DNA of 64,000 nucleotides from Laccaria trichodermophora (lineage: Eukaryota > Basidiomycota > Agaricomycetes > Agaricales > Hydnangiaceae). Shown here in pieces: positions 1 to 12,950 of the stretch (position 1 is its first letter; each line of letters begins with the position of its first letter). The notes under the pieces are model-generated. The model did not search any database and was not told where the DNA came from. It saw nothing but the letters and a program-made list of their open reading frames with translations. Where the stretch lies: contig JACTVC010000005.1 of the NCBI GenBank assembly GCA_018417955.1, positions 1,488,001-1,552,000 on the forward strand, read 5' to 3'. Both the position numbers and the translations under genes were made by a program.

Positions 1-1500
1 GGGTCCACCTTATCTTCCAGATCTGTCCTTGATTCCAATTCCGTGCCTTGAAAGCTAAAGATGGGACTCTGGTGAAGAGGCGGCTTCGTTAAGAGGACAA
101 GATCCAACCCAAGGCCTTGATCTAGCATCCGGGTTGTTGTAAGGCGGAGAAGCTGCTTTGAAACCCGAAAGTAGCCCGTGCCCGGAGATATTAGGATCGT
201 CGTAGCGCCAGTGAGAGAAAGAGAACGATCAATGTAATGGGTTTCGGTTGGATTCAGGCCAAGATTAAGCGCTTCCAACACAGGTCCGTCTTGAGCATAT
301 GAAAGGCGACCGACAAGACGAACTTGACCAGGGAGTCCAACGCCGCTCTCAAGACAAGCGCGGTGGTAATGGTGGGTAAGAAGAATATCCCGCTGAAAGT
401 CCCAGAATGAGTTTTTCAAGCTGACAAGGGTTGGCTTCCATTCATAGATGACCTCTAAGTCGGTGATGACCTTAAAAAAGTCCTTGTACCAGTTTCCCCT
501 TTCATCGCGACGAAGAGGTCCAGCGGCGTAATCAATTTCGGATTCCTCATAATACACGCGGGAAATGAGGACAATCGTTACTGTATGATTGGTTCCGGCT
601 TCGCGCCACTTCGCAAAGAGTTCCGGTAGGAAGGAATGCACAATTTTCTCGTTGTAGCGTTCCCCGTCACCAGAGAATTCCCAGAGTTCCTGACAAACTT
701 GAATGAAAATGGTGACCTTAGCCGATAGGGACCTATAGATGGCTTTCGTGGCGCGGCCCATGCATGCAGTGGAGACCTGATACAATGGCCATATCAATAA
801 CGTATTTCTAATAAAGTCAAGCAATACGCACCCTCTTGCCTTTAATGTAGATGTCCGATATCTTTGCAGCTATCCCGCCAATGAAAAGTATCTCCTGGTG
901 GGTATAGACGCACTGGCCTACAAGGTCTTCCCCCAGCCTCCACATATCGTTTCGGCCTAGGTACTGGTCTTGGAAGGTGAATTCTACATAGTCAGCGGAG
1001 AAAGCATCCTTGTTGACCTGTTCATCAACGAAAACGATTAGATGACATCGGGCGGAGGAACATCGCGACATGCCTTCGTAACTGTCACCTCCCCGTTGTT
1101 TCTAAAACCACAGGCGTCCGCAACCGCTTTTGGGATGGATATCTTTCGACGATGGTGGTCAGAGAGACGGCATTATACAGCAAGAAGGAGAACGCACCTG
1201 CAGTTGCGTCTTCACACACCCTTCATCCCTCGGAACTACGAACAGAAATCCCGACTCCCTATCCTCCGCGTTGCTGCTCACAACCCTTAACACATCACCT
1301 TCAGCAACCCCTGGCCATAAAGCTTGATTTAAAATGACATTTGCGGATTCCCTAATGTCGTGAACCCAAGAATTCAAAACCTTGAAATCGCCATCTTTGA
1401 GACGAGGGGGAGGTGGGAGTGGCCTGAGAATGGATTGCCCTGTCCCTGAGCGTGCCCGACCAAACCGCGGTTGCTGAGACTCAGCTCTAGAGGTTGACAT
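1..1500 (-). CDS. IML1: Iml1/DEPDC5-type SEACIT (GATOR1) subunit, N-terminal part, runs off left edge
   Basis: Iml1/DEPDC5 is the subunit of the SEACIT/GATOR1 complex that restrains TORC1 at the vacuole when nitrogen is short. Reading the minus strand, four exons join in frame: 1500-1198, 1142-1074, 1017-832 and 776-1. The joined protein shows the Iml1 N-terminal domain, including DYVEFTFQDQYLGRNDMWRL, the segment GEDLVGQCVYTHQEILFIGG, then ATKAIYRSLSAKVTIFIQV and VCQELWEFSGDGERYNEKIV. The start is the ATG at 1500, followed by a short polar leader that is usual for the family. Introns are 55, 56 and 55 bp. The second has a GC donor (AAG|GCATGT) and a CTAAT branch-like site; only this splice keeps the frame. 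The DEP domain and C-terminus must lie to the left of the window. The family assignment is firm; the exact exon 1/2 join is slightly less so. Confidence 0.9.
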
Positions 1501-4500
1501 TGACAGCGACGCCTAGCGTTCTTTTCATGGAGGTTTTAGACGCTTGCGCGGGAGTTTGAATTGAAAAGCTTGATAACTCCCGGCCTCTTTTGTGAAAGCC
1601 GGGACAAACTCTTGAGTCCAACTCACAACGAAACAAATTCAAAAAAATATCGGGAGATCTCAAGCTCGGTTATTGGTAGTGCGTTGACTTCGTTCATTTA
1701 TTGGGAAGTTTAGCCACGCGTATACATTTTTCATCTAAAAAACAGTACTTTTCTAAATGGCTTTTCGAAGACTCCTATGCAATTTTCAGGAAGTGTATGA
1801 TTTAAGTATTACACATTCAAATATCCACCTCCCAATGACCACCTGCGCAGAGCCTACCACAAAGCAAATCCCAACCGAAACAAAAAAGGATGGAGACCAC
1901 CTTTGGGCATCCTGAAAATACCTGTCCGGATGATTGTTACGACGAGATACCCGACAAAACATTGGAGATTTAAGTATAGCGTTTCATAGTGGTACCACTG
2001 CGGCGTTATTGTCCGCAAACTGTGCGTAGAACGACAAAAGGTGACCAGGTCAACAGTTCAAACTTCAAACACTTGGCTCAACACTCGAGCGAGCTTTTAC
2101 ATAAGATAAGAAAGACATTCCCGACATTGCTCTTTGTTTCGAATTATTTAACCTGAGCCATAATAGCCCTTTTCATAAGGTGATTCCAAGCTATAAGCTC
2201 GTGCTTGCAGAATTTCAGTTTGTTCTTGTTACACACGCGTCAGGTCACGTGATTTGAATTTTTAAAATCATCAATAATAAACAGCCCCAAATCATTCTTT
2301 CTCCGCTACACCCACGACGATAAAGCCGGGCGATAGAATTCACCAAGTAGTGCGATCCAAGTTTTTATTCCTTCTCAGGCCGTCAGGCCGTCATAAACTA
2401 CTACCCAGTGCACGTCCTTCATCCCACAATCCAACATCAACCAAACTGGCTCAGTCACTTTCCTGATGTATCCTGAGCGTCAATCGGAACCTCTCAAATC
2501 ACCGATTTTCAAAATAGGCATTAATTGCTCTGGGAGATCGCCACCGATATCTCCTTACCAATCTCTACCAAGCTTCACGGCAAGTTGTAATCATAAAGCT
2601 ATGCATGCGCATACAAGTGTCTCTGCACCCAGTGTCGCTGCACCCTAACAAGCTTCTGCCGACTTTCTCTAGTGGCTAGTTCCTCCTGTAGACCTTGCAG
2701 TTTCTGGTCGGCGGAAAACTTGGTTAAAGTATGCCTCTCGTCTGATATTAATGAAACTCTCAGAGTGCTTGGACTGTATTTTTTGTCAGCTTCCGCGATC
2801 GTCGATTCATTGGTGTCCGCCGAGCTCAAGGCTGCTGATTGACTTGTTGAAAGTCGGTTGGCCTTTGATCATGATCTGTAATCCGTTGACCAAGCATGCG
2901 TGTTCCAACACATGATCAGGTTGTGATACTTTTGCCAATGGTGCGTCAGCTGATTTTATAAATTAATTTTCAATCTAATAAGCTGAGAAAGCAGCGGTTT
3001 ACAGACCTGAGCACCCTGTACCAGCATTGTGTTGGCAACGGACAAACAAATTTCGGTCTTTATTGACAGTCGTTTCATACCGTCTCCCGCGGCCCTTCCC
3101 CGCATTTTTTCCGCGAAACAGTATATTTTCCAGTACGAATTCATTGCGGTTCCTCAGGATCGTCCATTGTTCTTACGCTGTATCCCTTAGGTCTAAAATG
3201 CATACTGTGCATGTACAAGGATCAACTAGTTTCATGACCTCCAGATTGGGGACGTCCCCGTGAATGAAATCCGATGACAGAACCTTCGCTTTTTACAGCT
3301 TGTTTGACTTACAAGTAAACACTCGCGGTGCATGATTTGTTCGAAGCGCCCAAAACCTCTTCACACATATCACATCCAACATTTGTGCTATTCGGCAGCG
3401 CGGTATGGCCGTTATTTTTCTAACCGCAATTTGACCAAGTGACCCGCCGTGCGTGTGAGTTTACGCCAAGCGCGTCGAACCCCATATTTCCATATTCAGG
3501 TATGAACCGCCTCGTGCCCGCCTCGCGGCATCCGCACCTCAACCTAAAGCGCTCATTTTGACTTGCCCCATTCCAGATCACGCCACTTTTTACCCCAGGA
3601 AAAACCAAATACCCCGTTAAGGCCTTCTTCTCTGTCTCCCCCCAACCCCCAACCACTGCGCATGCAAGCCCGCCTCGTGGACGAATTAGTTATCATCTGA
3701 TAGCATCACTTTGGCCCATGGAGAAAGCGGTTCCTGGAATGACATTGCTGCTCTTGAACTTCTTCTATCCACTGGCTTGACATGACACTGGCAGCGCTAG
3801 TCCAAAAACGTTATGGGAGGTGAATTGATTGTACGATCTTCGCGATTAGGGTGTATTGTAGGAGGAGGCCTCCCTCTAGCTTCGAATTGGGAGTTTGAAC
3901 TACTGGACCTGCCATTCGACTAACGTGTTGCTTGGAAGCTGCGCCGGACCTTCCGCGAAACGAGCAAGTTGTGTTTGTGCCCCCACTCGTGTACTTTGTC
4001 TGTCTGACTGTCTGGCCATGCCCGTGACTTCGGATCGAATATCCATCGCCCTGAGCGGTTGGCCCAGGATCGATATGTTCACAACACCAAAGTCTACGCG
4101 CTTGTTATTACCCTTTGATGGGTGCAGCCTCACCGAGTCAGGACCCTGGCAGCACAATTGCTGTCCCTGTACCGATACCGCCCTCCATGCTTGGGCCACG
4201 ACGCGCGGCAATAGGAAATGCCCTAGGGAAGCAGAATTACCGGTGATTTTTTCAAATACGTTGCCGTGTGCGTTCGAAGTAACCGGGCTAACAGGCCGAT
4301 TCTTGGAAATTTTCCCGACTACCCTAGACGATGGAAGACAAAGAACACAAGCGTGGCCAGCATACCGGTCCGTCAACGAAGTGGGAGGCGGAGGGTCGGG
4401 TCTGGTGGTCAAAGGCAGGGCTTAGCGGTCAGTTGCGTGCGTAGAATTCTCGTCCTTCTACCGGTGTGTATCTGTCAGTTAACATTTCCGCCGTATTTCA

Positions 4501-6190
4501 ATTGACGTTATTTAGCAGAAGCACAGGCTGCTACCCGCGATTCAGGAAGGTAGAAAGAAATGAATGGCCGGGGTCGCTGCCGAATGACCTGAGAGGTCCA
4601 GCTCTATTTTCCCCGTCTCGCACCGCACTATCTCGCCCTCTTTACTCGATCTCCCTTGCCTCTGCCTGCCTACTTCCATGTTTATTTGAGGGTTCAATTA
4701 TCGTTTCCTTCCGATACATTCCCCGGTTTCTGTGATACGGCGTGTATACAGATGCGTTGGGGGGTTTCACTGCCCTGTATGCGGGTTTATTCAACCGCTT
4801 GGCCTTATCGTTTCCATGCATTCTACTGCACTATCTGCTGTGCGTATTCAGCCGCGTTTGGGGACATTGCTAAACCTGTCTTTCACTCAACATCAAGCGG
4901 TTACTTTTTTCAAATTGCACGCTAGAATTCTCCGGCGAATCTTGGGCACGTTGAGACCCTAATCTGAAGCGCTTGATATTGCATTTAGATCCTTTCCGGA
5001 ACGCGTCATAGAAAGTGCAAAATCCTTGAACCCGCTTTGCGCGTATTCAGCCGCGTTTTGGGGAAGTTTCACCGTGCGCTATCATTTGACTGCTCAACAT
5101 TGCAATTCATTGGTTAAACCTGTCTTTTCACTCAATAGATATTTAGCGGCTGCGTACACTTTGTACAGCTCAACGTTCTCTCCCAGACAAGTCTCGCGCA
5201 CGCTGCGGCCCCGCTTGATATGAACAGAGGACATGCATTTATTTAGGTTCCGGGAAAACTCTGCGTCATGGCGGATGCAAAAAAAAAAATCTTGAACCCC
5301 GTCTTAATAGTGATAATGGTCGGTAGCAACGTTATCGCGGCCGCGAGAAAGTGCAATCAGGAGTATTTGCGTCCGCCATGACGCTTTCAGTCTTCAGGGG
5401 AATTAATGCGTCCGCTACTATGCATGACGCGTTGTCCGCGCTGAATTGCAAGAGTTATTATAAGCCGTTTTGTCTTATCCCCAACATTGCTTTTTGTCTT
5501 GCCTACACTTCAACTCCAGTTCCAGTTTAAATATGCTGTTTTTTAGTTCACTGTACGTATCGGTTATTGTCTAAATAGGATAACCGTCGCGTTTGTGCAG
5601 AGAGGAGAAGCTCTCCAACTTAATTTGCGTCACTGGAGCCAAACATGAGTGGCCTACGATGATGTAGACACGAGCCTATACTGGCAATTGCAAATTACAA
5701 TGACGTCGATGGACTCAGTTCTATTTTTATCCTATGAGGTTAACCTCCAAGTGGATGGTTGACGTTGACGCCGCGTTGACGTTGCTTATGACTCAGTCCC
5801 ACCTTAGAGTTCATTGTGGGGAAAGAGAACTCGGAACTTGAAAAGGCTGTGAGTGGGGTGCCATTTCACCTTTTACTACGATCCTTCGACTTCGCGCTCG
5901 GCTGTGCGTAAGGTGGGTAGTACAAACTAGTTCATTTCGTACGTACTACGGTCTAAGAGGTATAAACACACTAGGTACCTCCCTGCCTAGTACTAATCAG
6001 AGTATCCCTCATAAAGTCAATAATTATGAACCTGGCATCCACACCACGCCCTATCAGACCTATCTCACATCAAACTCTTAACAGCTCTGATCTCATTCAT
6101 TCGTATTCATTCAGTCATTCATTTCCCACTTCACTTTTGCTAACTCTCAATCAAAGCAATCAAATGAAAACGTTATAAAAATGTTTTTCA
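1501..6190. other. Long intergenic stretch without a recognisable gene
   Basis: No reading frame here joins into a recognisable protein on either strand. A ~530-bp segment at 3895-4425 is open on both strands at once, but neither translation resembles a known family. Around 4840-5300 there is a diverged tandem duplication (separate entry). The 1.5-1.9 kb part is the likely upstream region of IML1. The 6.0-6.2 kb part is pyrimidine-rich, and the sequence up to 6736 is the probable 3' flank of the next minus-strand gene. Confidence 0.5.
4840..5300. repeat. Diverged ~195-bp direct duplication
   Basis: The phrase GCGTATTCAGCCGCGTTTG occurs at about 4844 and, with one extra T, at about 5039. In both places it is followed by a matching segment around AAACCTGTCTTTCACTCAA, although the second copy carries an insertion between the two. 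The upstream phrases TGCAAAATCCTTGAACCC (about 5018) and AAAAATCTTGAACCCCG (about 5287) also match. This is an old tandem duplication with no coding content that I can see. Confidence 0.5.
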
Positions 6191-6736
6191 TCATTTTCGT
6201 GATATCCTAAAAAGAAAAAGGCTACAGCTATGGTGCACGTTGAAGTGCAAAAAGGGGTGTCCAACTACGGATAAGATGCGTTGCGTACGTAGAAAGGAGG
6301 AGGAAGGTAGGTAGGATCCGGTGGTGAAGAAAGGAGAAAAGTGTTGAAGCCTCTCTAATCCAGTCCAAACTGTTCCAACCCGATCTTGGAAATGAAAATG
6401 AATAAATGCAGCGTTTGTCATAAAAACTCGTGAAGCCCGGTCGGAGACCGAAGTGGGTGGGTATCGGGGGCGATGGGGGACATAGTGGGAACGAAAACAA
6501 AAAGGGTCCAATGGTGGGGTAGAAACGATAATGATAGAAAGGCGTGTCGATGGATGAATGAGTAAAAGTACAAATGCATGTTGGACTTGAGTTGACTTGA
6601 AAGAGAAAAAACCTGATTGATAGCGAGATGGTTGATGATAGATAGCATGAGATGATGAGTGATGAAGATGCGATGCGATGCCGTGAAGTGAAGTGAGAAC
6701 CAATGCAGAGACAGACGGACGAAAGGAGGACGGGGA

Positions 6737-7579
6737 CTACAAGAGCGAATGCACCCTCTGCCTCATCCGTCTTCGTGCGCGGAACACACCAAATTGAAAG
6801 GCCAATGACAGTGCCTGCCACTGCCTCTGCAACGACTGCGTGCATGTGGGGACCCACTCATCCTCCTTCGCCACAGCCTCTGGTGCATCCTCCTCTTCTT
6901 CCGTAGTAGGTAGGAGCGAGCGGGTGATGACGGGTGTAGATGAGTCAAGCAATTCTTCCTTTGACGAACACCGCTTCCGCTTCGTGGACAGCCTGCTTGA
7001 TCGTTGTTTCTCCTTTTCCTCGAAAGGGGATGTGTATGATGAGAAGCTGGTGCTGAGGATGTCGTCGGAGTCGTAGGAGGTTGGAGGGGAGATGTCGTAG
7101 GTTGAGTAAGGTGCGTAGTGGTAGGATGGGGGAGAGCTTGTGCGTGAGGAGGGTGAAGCAAAGTTGTTTCGAGACACTGTGGTTGATGAGGAGCGACGGG
7201 ATGAGGGTGAGCGACGGATGGGGGAGTGGTGGGTGTATAGGTAGCTATCTGCTTCGTCTATCTCTTCGTCGTCTACTGCTTGCTCGTCCCAGAGAGGATA
7301 GTTGTAGTGAGCACCGGCAGAGTGGCGTTTAGCTGAGCGGGGAGGGACGATTGCGGGGAAATGCCGGTAGTCTGGGTCATGGAGGTCACCGTGTCCGTCT
7401 ACGTAGACGGAGACTGAGCGTGATTGTTGTGTGGAAGAGTAAGATGGGTCAAGCAGACGCGAGATGTCCTCTGCTGTCGCGCGCTTTGAGGAGGAAGAAG
7501 AGCAGGAGAAGAGGGGAGAGGAGGAGCGGGGGATATGAATGGTAGAAGGCATGTAGTGTGAGGAAGAAGGTCTAGTCAT
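6737..7579 (-). CDS. Serine-rich Agaricomycete orphan protein, 280 aa
   Basis: This is a single-exon 280-residue frame with no signal peptide or membrane segment. The N-terminus is Ser-rich (a CSSSSSSK run near residue 26), followed by SRLLDPSYSS and VDGHGDLHDPDYRHFP. A middle region rich in Ser, Tyr and acidic residues follows, and the C-terminus is basic with aromatics (QRQWQALSLAFQFGVFRARR). The strong composition and clean frame support a real gene. I recall similar short proteins of unknown function in mushroom genomes but cannot name a domain. A TATA-like TTATATAA directly abuts the first ATG at 7579, so translation may really start at the next in-frame ATG (residue 11, MPSTIHIPRS). The gene stands alone, with about 1.6 kb of non-coding sequence upstream. 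Confidence 0.7.
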   Translation of the reverse strand: MTRPSSSHYMPSTIHIPRSSSPLFSCSSSSSKRATAEDISRLLDPSYSSTQQSRSVSVYVDGHGDLHDPDYRHFPAIVPPRSAKRHSAGAHYNYPLWDEQAVDDEEIDEADSYLYTHHSPIRRSPSSRRSSSTTVSRNNFASPSSRTSSPPSYHYAPYSTYDISPPTSYDSDDILSTSFSSYTSPFEEKEKQRSSRLSTKRKRCSSKEELLDSSTPVITRSLLPTTEEEEDAPEAVAKEDEWVPTCTQSLQRQWQALSLAFQFGVFRARRRMRQRVHSLL

Positions 7580-9230
7580 TTATATAAGACTCTGAGATCT
7601 TTGTGGCCTTGAGGATGGATGACTAGGAGAGGAGTGGCCAAAGGAGCCTTTAAGACGCCCTTTTGAAAACGCACCTTTTTAAAAAGGGTCTTGTGTCGGC
7701 TCATAAACAACCTCGTTGACCGTTTCCATTTACGGCCGTCCCCGCGTAATCATCTGCGTAATCTCTTTCCGTACCACCCGGCACTACTCCCTTCAACCAA
7801 ATTGAACCGGTTCATCTCATTCCACGCTGTCGCCGCATTTTAGACAGCAGACAATCCCCCTCAGTACTGTATCTTCAAATCCGATAATTCATCCCAGAAT
7901 CGATCCTATCATCCGATTATTCACAGCTGTGTCCTCTTGGTCATGCCATGCCATTATCCATATGATTCCACTCTCCCCCGCATCCGAATCCATCTCTCTT
8001 GACTCATCCGTTATCATCGTTCTCTTCCTTACCGATTCACGCCTGCCTCTCCAGCGCGTCCTTTCTTTGCCTTGCCTTGGGGATCGGCATTCCTCCTCCT
8101 CCGGTCCGACTCTTCTTCGGATTCCCTCACTCAAAGGCATGATCATCTTCATCCATCTAGCGCGGGGTGCTTTTGAATTCGAAACTCGTCGTCATCTCGG
8201 CAATGCTTCCCCTTTGACGCGAATGTGATTATTACTCCCATGAGCGCCCGTAGTAGTTCTACATAGCACATGCAGTACATACACTTCAAAATCCTGTGTT
8301 CTGCGCAGCGGCCTCCACGCAGCACACTTGTAATGATTATCGACGTCGTACCATTTCCTAGGTGCACGGGTGACTCGGCACGCCCGCCGGTCAGCCAAGA
8401 TATTTGCAATGCGGGGCAAATGCTATGGGGATGGGGAACCCGATTTATCTTTTATCTTTATCTTTTATCTTATCCACCCTACATCTAATCTAATCACCCT
8501 TGAGCAAGCTCGAATTTATGTAAACGTAGGTTCGAACTCGTCAGCTCTCGCCCGCCCGCCCGCTCTATAACCGTCGGTATGTTTTCTGCTTACGCATCAT
8601 TGAGATGATATCCGAGGCGTGGATAAACGGTATTGCGTGTACGAGCGCTCACGGTGGGATCGACGTCAGGCACCTGCGAGTTATAATCGCTGGATGACAT
8701 ACCGAGGAGCGAGTGCTACCGCGGCTTTGTAATTGAACGTTGGTGTAATTACCTCAAGTTCCCATTACCATTACTCAGGCGTAGCTCTAGCTTCCCAGGG
8801 AGCCTCGTTGCCATCTCAGCTGCGCAAATCGTCGATGTAGAGATCTTGTGCATGTTACTTCGGCCTGTTCGACATCTCCACGCCTCTAATCAAGTTCCTC
8901 GCAACTTCGATCGACGCGTTTTTGTTTTGGAGCCACCAGTCGATCGGAGCAAGTACTACCTCAGTTCGACATAACTACCAACTTGAAGAACGATCATCGT
9001 ATCACATCTCGTCGGAAGAGGTGCGGCTACCTACCCAAAGCAAAGTAAAGCTTCTGGGGAATAAATATGTTGCCTTAGCCTAGGCCGGGTTGCCAAGGAA
9101 TGTAAATTTAAGAACTCGCGCGAACCAACGCACACCGGGAAGTCATCGTTATCGTTCTACCCCAAGCATAACATTAGTATTGTAACCTGGACTCGCCGCG
9201 AACGCGAAGTAAAATATCCCAACTCGAATT
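7580..9230. other. Intergenic region upstream of the Ser-rich gene
   Basis: I see no convincing gene. The first kilobase is rich in pyrimidine runs and short ATTCATCC-like words, as expected for a basidiomycete promoter. A run of CCCGCCCGCCCGC lies near 8550. Open frames here are short, overlap on both strands and show no family resemblance. Confidence 0.5.
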
Positions 9231-9275
9231 GCGCCGCATTATTCCCCGAGTCCCCCTTCCTTTCTCCATTCCACG

Positions 9276-9740
9276 CGAGAAATGGGGCTCGGGGGACGAA
9301 CGGCCGTTTTATACTAAAGAATTCGAGTATGTATGCAATCAATCATACGACATAGAGGGTAAAGATAAGACTACCTCCCCGAGAAATGGGGCTCGGGGAA
9401 CGAACACCTGAGAATTCGTGGAAATTACATAGGTATGTATCCAATAAATCATACCATGATTATCAATCATACGAGTAGTATAGAGGGTCAAGACAAGATT
9501 AACCTCTCCCGAGAAATGGGGCTCGGGGAACGAATGGCCGTTATATACTTTCACGCTTGAGAATTCGTGGAAAATTGAGTATGTATGCAATCAATCATAC
9601 GACGAAATATTAGTATAGTATCATAGAGGGTAAAGATAAGATTAACTTGCCCGAGAAATGGGGCTCGGACGGCCGTTCTCGTGGAAATTCGAGTATGTAT
9701 GCAATCATAGAGGGTCAAGATAAGATTACCCTCCCCCCCA
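9276..9740. repeat. Four-copy minisatellite with a hairpin core
   Basis: Four diverged units of about 100-145 bp start at 9276, 9378, 9508 and 9650. Each opens with CGAGAAATGGGGCTCGG, which in copies 2 and 3 forms a perfect hairpin (CCCGAG, an 8-base loop, CTCGGG). Each then carries GAATTCG, GTATGTATGCAATCA, CATAGAGGGT and AAGATAAGATTA in the same order. Copies 2 and 3 carry insertions, and copy 4 is shortened. No coding potential is seen. Confidence 0.85.
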
Positions 9741-12700
9741 TTCTCAACTTCGATTAGATTGTACGCTTGAAATAAAAATAAAAGTGAAATGTGCGAACCG
9801 TTCGTGATGGTTTAAGGCGAATCGGTGCGGGCGTTAAAAAGTACAAATGATCATCATGACTCACTGCCAGGCTAGGAGCAGCGCAGACTCCAGAGCAAAG
9901 TCGTTCTCAGCGGCGGTGTTGCGATGTGGGGTTGCCTGCATGCCTAGGCCTACGCGAACGCGCGAGGACGGACACGCGTTTTCATGCGCGGCGCGTCGAG
10001 GCGGGGGCTATGACTCGACCTATGAATGCCCATGGCCAGCGCTAATATGACACGGCAACCAACCAGCTGTTGAACGGGGGACGCGCTGGGTTTGGGAATA
10101 TTGGTGGTGGTGGAACACGTTTGGGTTTGGGCTGTCACTGTCAGACAGAAAGGTTGAAGGCTAAATTCTTGGTTTGGGAGGGAATTAGTACTAACTTGTT
10201 GTAGCCAGACAGACAGACATGAGGAAGCTACGGCTGAAATGCACGTGTATTCTCACAGCACCACTAAAACACGCGTTGTCCGACGCGGTAAATGCGACTA
10301 CGCATTCCCACACGCGTTTTCTTGAGCAACGCGGCGCGTCCACCACGTTTGTTGTTGTTAGGCGTAGCGCGATCCACGTGTTGTGGTTGTTTGTTGTTCT
10401 TGGCACACACCTTGTCGTCTGTCCGAGTCGCTCGCTTTGATACATATGGGGATCTATAGCACAATTTGCTCTCATGATCATGATCAGTCCTCATCTTTGG
10501 GTAAGTTTCGAGAATTCATTTTCCACTAAATATAACCTAGGCCATTCTTGGATGGACAATTTATCATGTTTGAGACAAATTTGGGAGAAGGATTCAGAGG
10601 CGCCCGCTTGTGTGTGGACAAGCTGGTTCGTGGTCTTTTACAGCAGCCAGTGTGGGGTATTCTCATGCAAAATGCATCGCCTATCCATTCATTTCTCTTC
10701 ATACATAGCACAGGCCGCCCGCAGGTGAACGGCAGTCCCTCTTCGCCGGTCGTCCAAGAAAACACAAGAGAATTACCACGGATGAGCGTCTGACTCTCTG
10801 GTCATGCGCCCCTCTTAAAGTCATCCTAGCTCTCTCCATTCCATTCCTTCCGTCATCGATGGCGTACCTACTCGTACCTACCTCGAATTCTAATCTACCC
10901 ATCTAGATGAACATGCCATTATCACAATCGGTGATCATGATCAAGATAACCAGCGGAATGACGTTATCCGAGCCCATTTATGGTTGTCGGATTGGGAGGT
11001 GTTTTGTGCAGGGGGTTCGTACCTGCTGCTTGCAGGCTATGATCGTCATGATTGAGGTCAGGCAATCAGTGAATTCACAAACTCCGAGGTGGATCTGACC
11101 ATCTATACGATACCCTTATAGTTATTGGTTTCCGAGATGTTCCATGACCTCGGAATCACGAGTCGTCGACTCGGAACATCGTAGTTGGTGGTAAACCCAA
11201 ATTAGTTTTCTGGGTTGTTCAGTTTCCAGCAACCTAACAGTGGTTTTCTTCCAGGTTGTCATGAAAGATGTTGAAACTTCTGACCTTCTGACTTCCTGTC
11301 TCAGGGTTCTGGTTTCCGTCTCAGGGTTCGGCGGCGGTGATATAACGGGCTCTCGACAACTTGGAACCCACCACACTACCAGCGTTGATGAACGGAAATT
11401 CCAGTTCTTCTTTCATCTGCAATGCGGAATAGCAAGGCGAGTCTAGTGACCCAGATCGAACAATTTAATAACAACTCGGCTCATTCAATTATACTCTCTC
11501 CATAAAGAACAAAAATCACACCATGTGTTATTAACGCAAGCTCGCTCGCTCCTTCAAGTTGTCTGAGTGGCCTCGATAAACGGTCGGGGACTACTGTACG
11601 TAAAAACTATCCAATTAAATGCCGGACCCTAATTCTACGTCCTCCTAGTTCCTGCATCCTCAGGTTTGAGTTTACAAACCAAATTTCCCGCCACCCAACA
11701 CAAAATGAAAGTGAAGAACACTCGGGTTCCCGTGTGTTCCTAACATGAGGTATTTTATCCCAAGCCTTCACTTTGATCTTCGGGCCGAAGCCATTATTTT
11801 TGCGCGGCATGACAAGCATCTGACCTTCTTTCAATTGAATATTTGTGACCACCGAGGACGTTCTTCGTTTCTAGGGCTGGAACGCAACCCTGAAAGAAAA
11901 TGGATAAAACGGACGAGTCAACTGCGCGCAACGTTGGTGCTAAAATGCCTCATGAATTTCTATAGCTCGGACGGCTGACTACTTTCCGTGCTCTTAGCTC
12001 GTCACACCGCTGTGAGTTGGTTGGACTCAGAGATGTCAAGTGGCGCATGCGGAGTGTTACTCATCCTTCGCACTAGGCAACCCAGAAGTCTTCATTCTGT
12101 GTGGGGATGACCAACTGGCGACCATCGCGACGTGCGGGTGGAATGGAATTCCTTTGTGTGTTAACTCCGCGTTATCATATCACTAATCGCAGCGCCTGAT
12201 CACTTGACGGATTCTTAATCGCCCTCGATAAATGTCTTCTCTTTTTCGGACATCGGTCCGAAAAAAGGGCAAGGTACGCTATCCGATGTCGTCGTTCTTT
12301 AAAAGATATACCCAAATTCGTTCGATAGGAGAAACGGTCATTCCGGAAGTCTTTCTTCCTCCTATGACCGACATATATTCGAACTTCGACCAGGAAGCAT
12401 GGAACTCAAGTGAATGAATGAACGTTTATGAGGGTCAAGTGACTTTCCTATTTATGTTCCTCTCTCGCGCCATATTGACGCGTCATATCTAGTTCTTCCG
12501 GTTATCGCCGATACGCAGTCTGTACTCGTGAATTGCTGCTGGTATACAGCATTTTCGCTTTCTTTCAGAAAAATTCAGGGTCGTAAAACCAACGAGAACA
12601 TCATGGTGAGTGCGCGTACTGCTGAGCAATGGAACTTGACTTTTGAAGAAAGAGTGGTGGCGAAACTGAGATGAACCAGCCCTTCGACTTGCTGCGAAGC

Positions 12701-12950
12701 GCTTAGGATCTAAGCGCCGTTAATTGCGTCTGTTTGTCAGGCGGATAATGCGATCCAGTTGGCTGGAACTCCTACTTACCCAACCACAGAAAACTTGTCG
12801 CCAACTGCTTTGGTGTTTTCGATACATACGAAAGCTGTTAGCAGCCCCTATAACCCGTCAGAGCCCGACACCAGCGTGCATACCCACTACCTCCTGGCTC
12901 CTGTTAAAACGCGAACACGCCGTTCCCATGCTTTCACATGTTGACCAATT
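9741..12950. other. Sparse region with MluI-type ACGCGT motifs and no clear gene
   Basis: No frame is recognisable. ACACGCGTTTTC followed within 25 bases by GCGGCGCGTC occurs twice, near 9974 and 10310, and further ACGCGT sites lie near 10270. ACGCGT is the core of the fungal MBF cell-cycle box, but no gene clearly uses it here. A two-exon frame can be drawn from an ATG at 12603 (donor GTGAGT) to an acceptor ending at 12740. It yields about 68 residues with no known family, so I do not call it. Confidence 0.4.

Noticed and set aside
3895..4425. A ~530-bp segment open on both strands (176 and 170 codons)
   Set aside because: Neither translation has a recognisable domain, both open frames begin at TTG rather than ATG, and there is no splice-linked continuation. 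Too weak to call a gene.
8525..8545. GGTTCGAACTC, a possible tRNA B box
   Set aside because: No A box at the right distance and no pairing stems.
12603..12944. Two-exon frame (ATG|GTGAGT, acceptor at 12740) giving about 68 residues
   Set aside because: The splice sites look good, but the product has no family and no flanking support. It may be chance.
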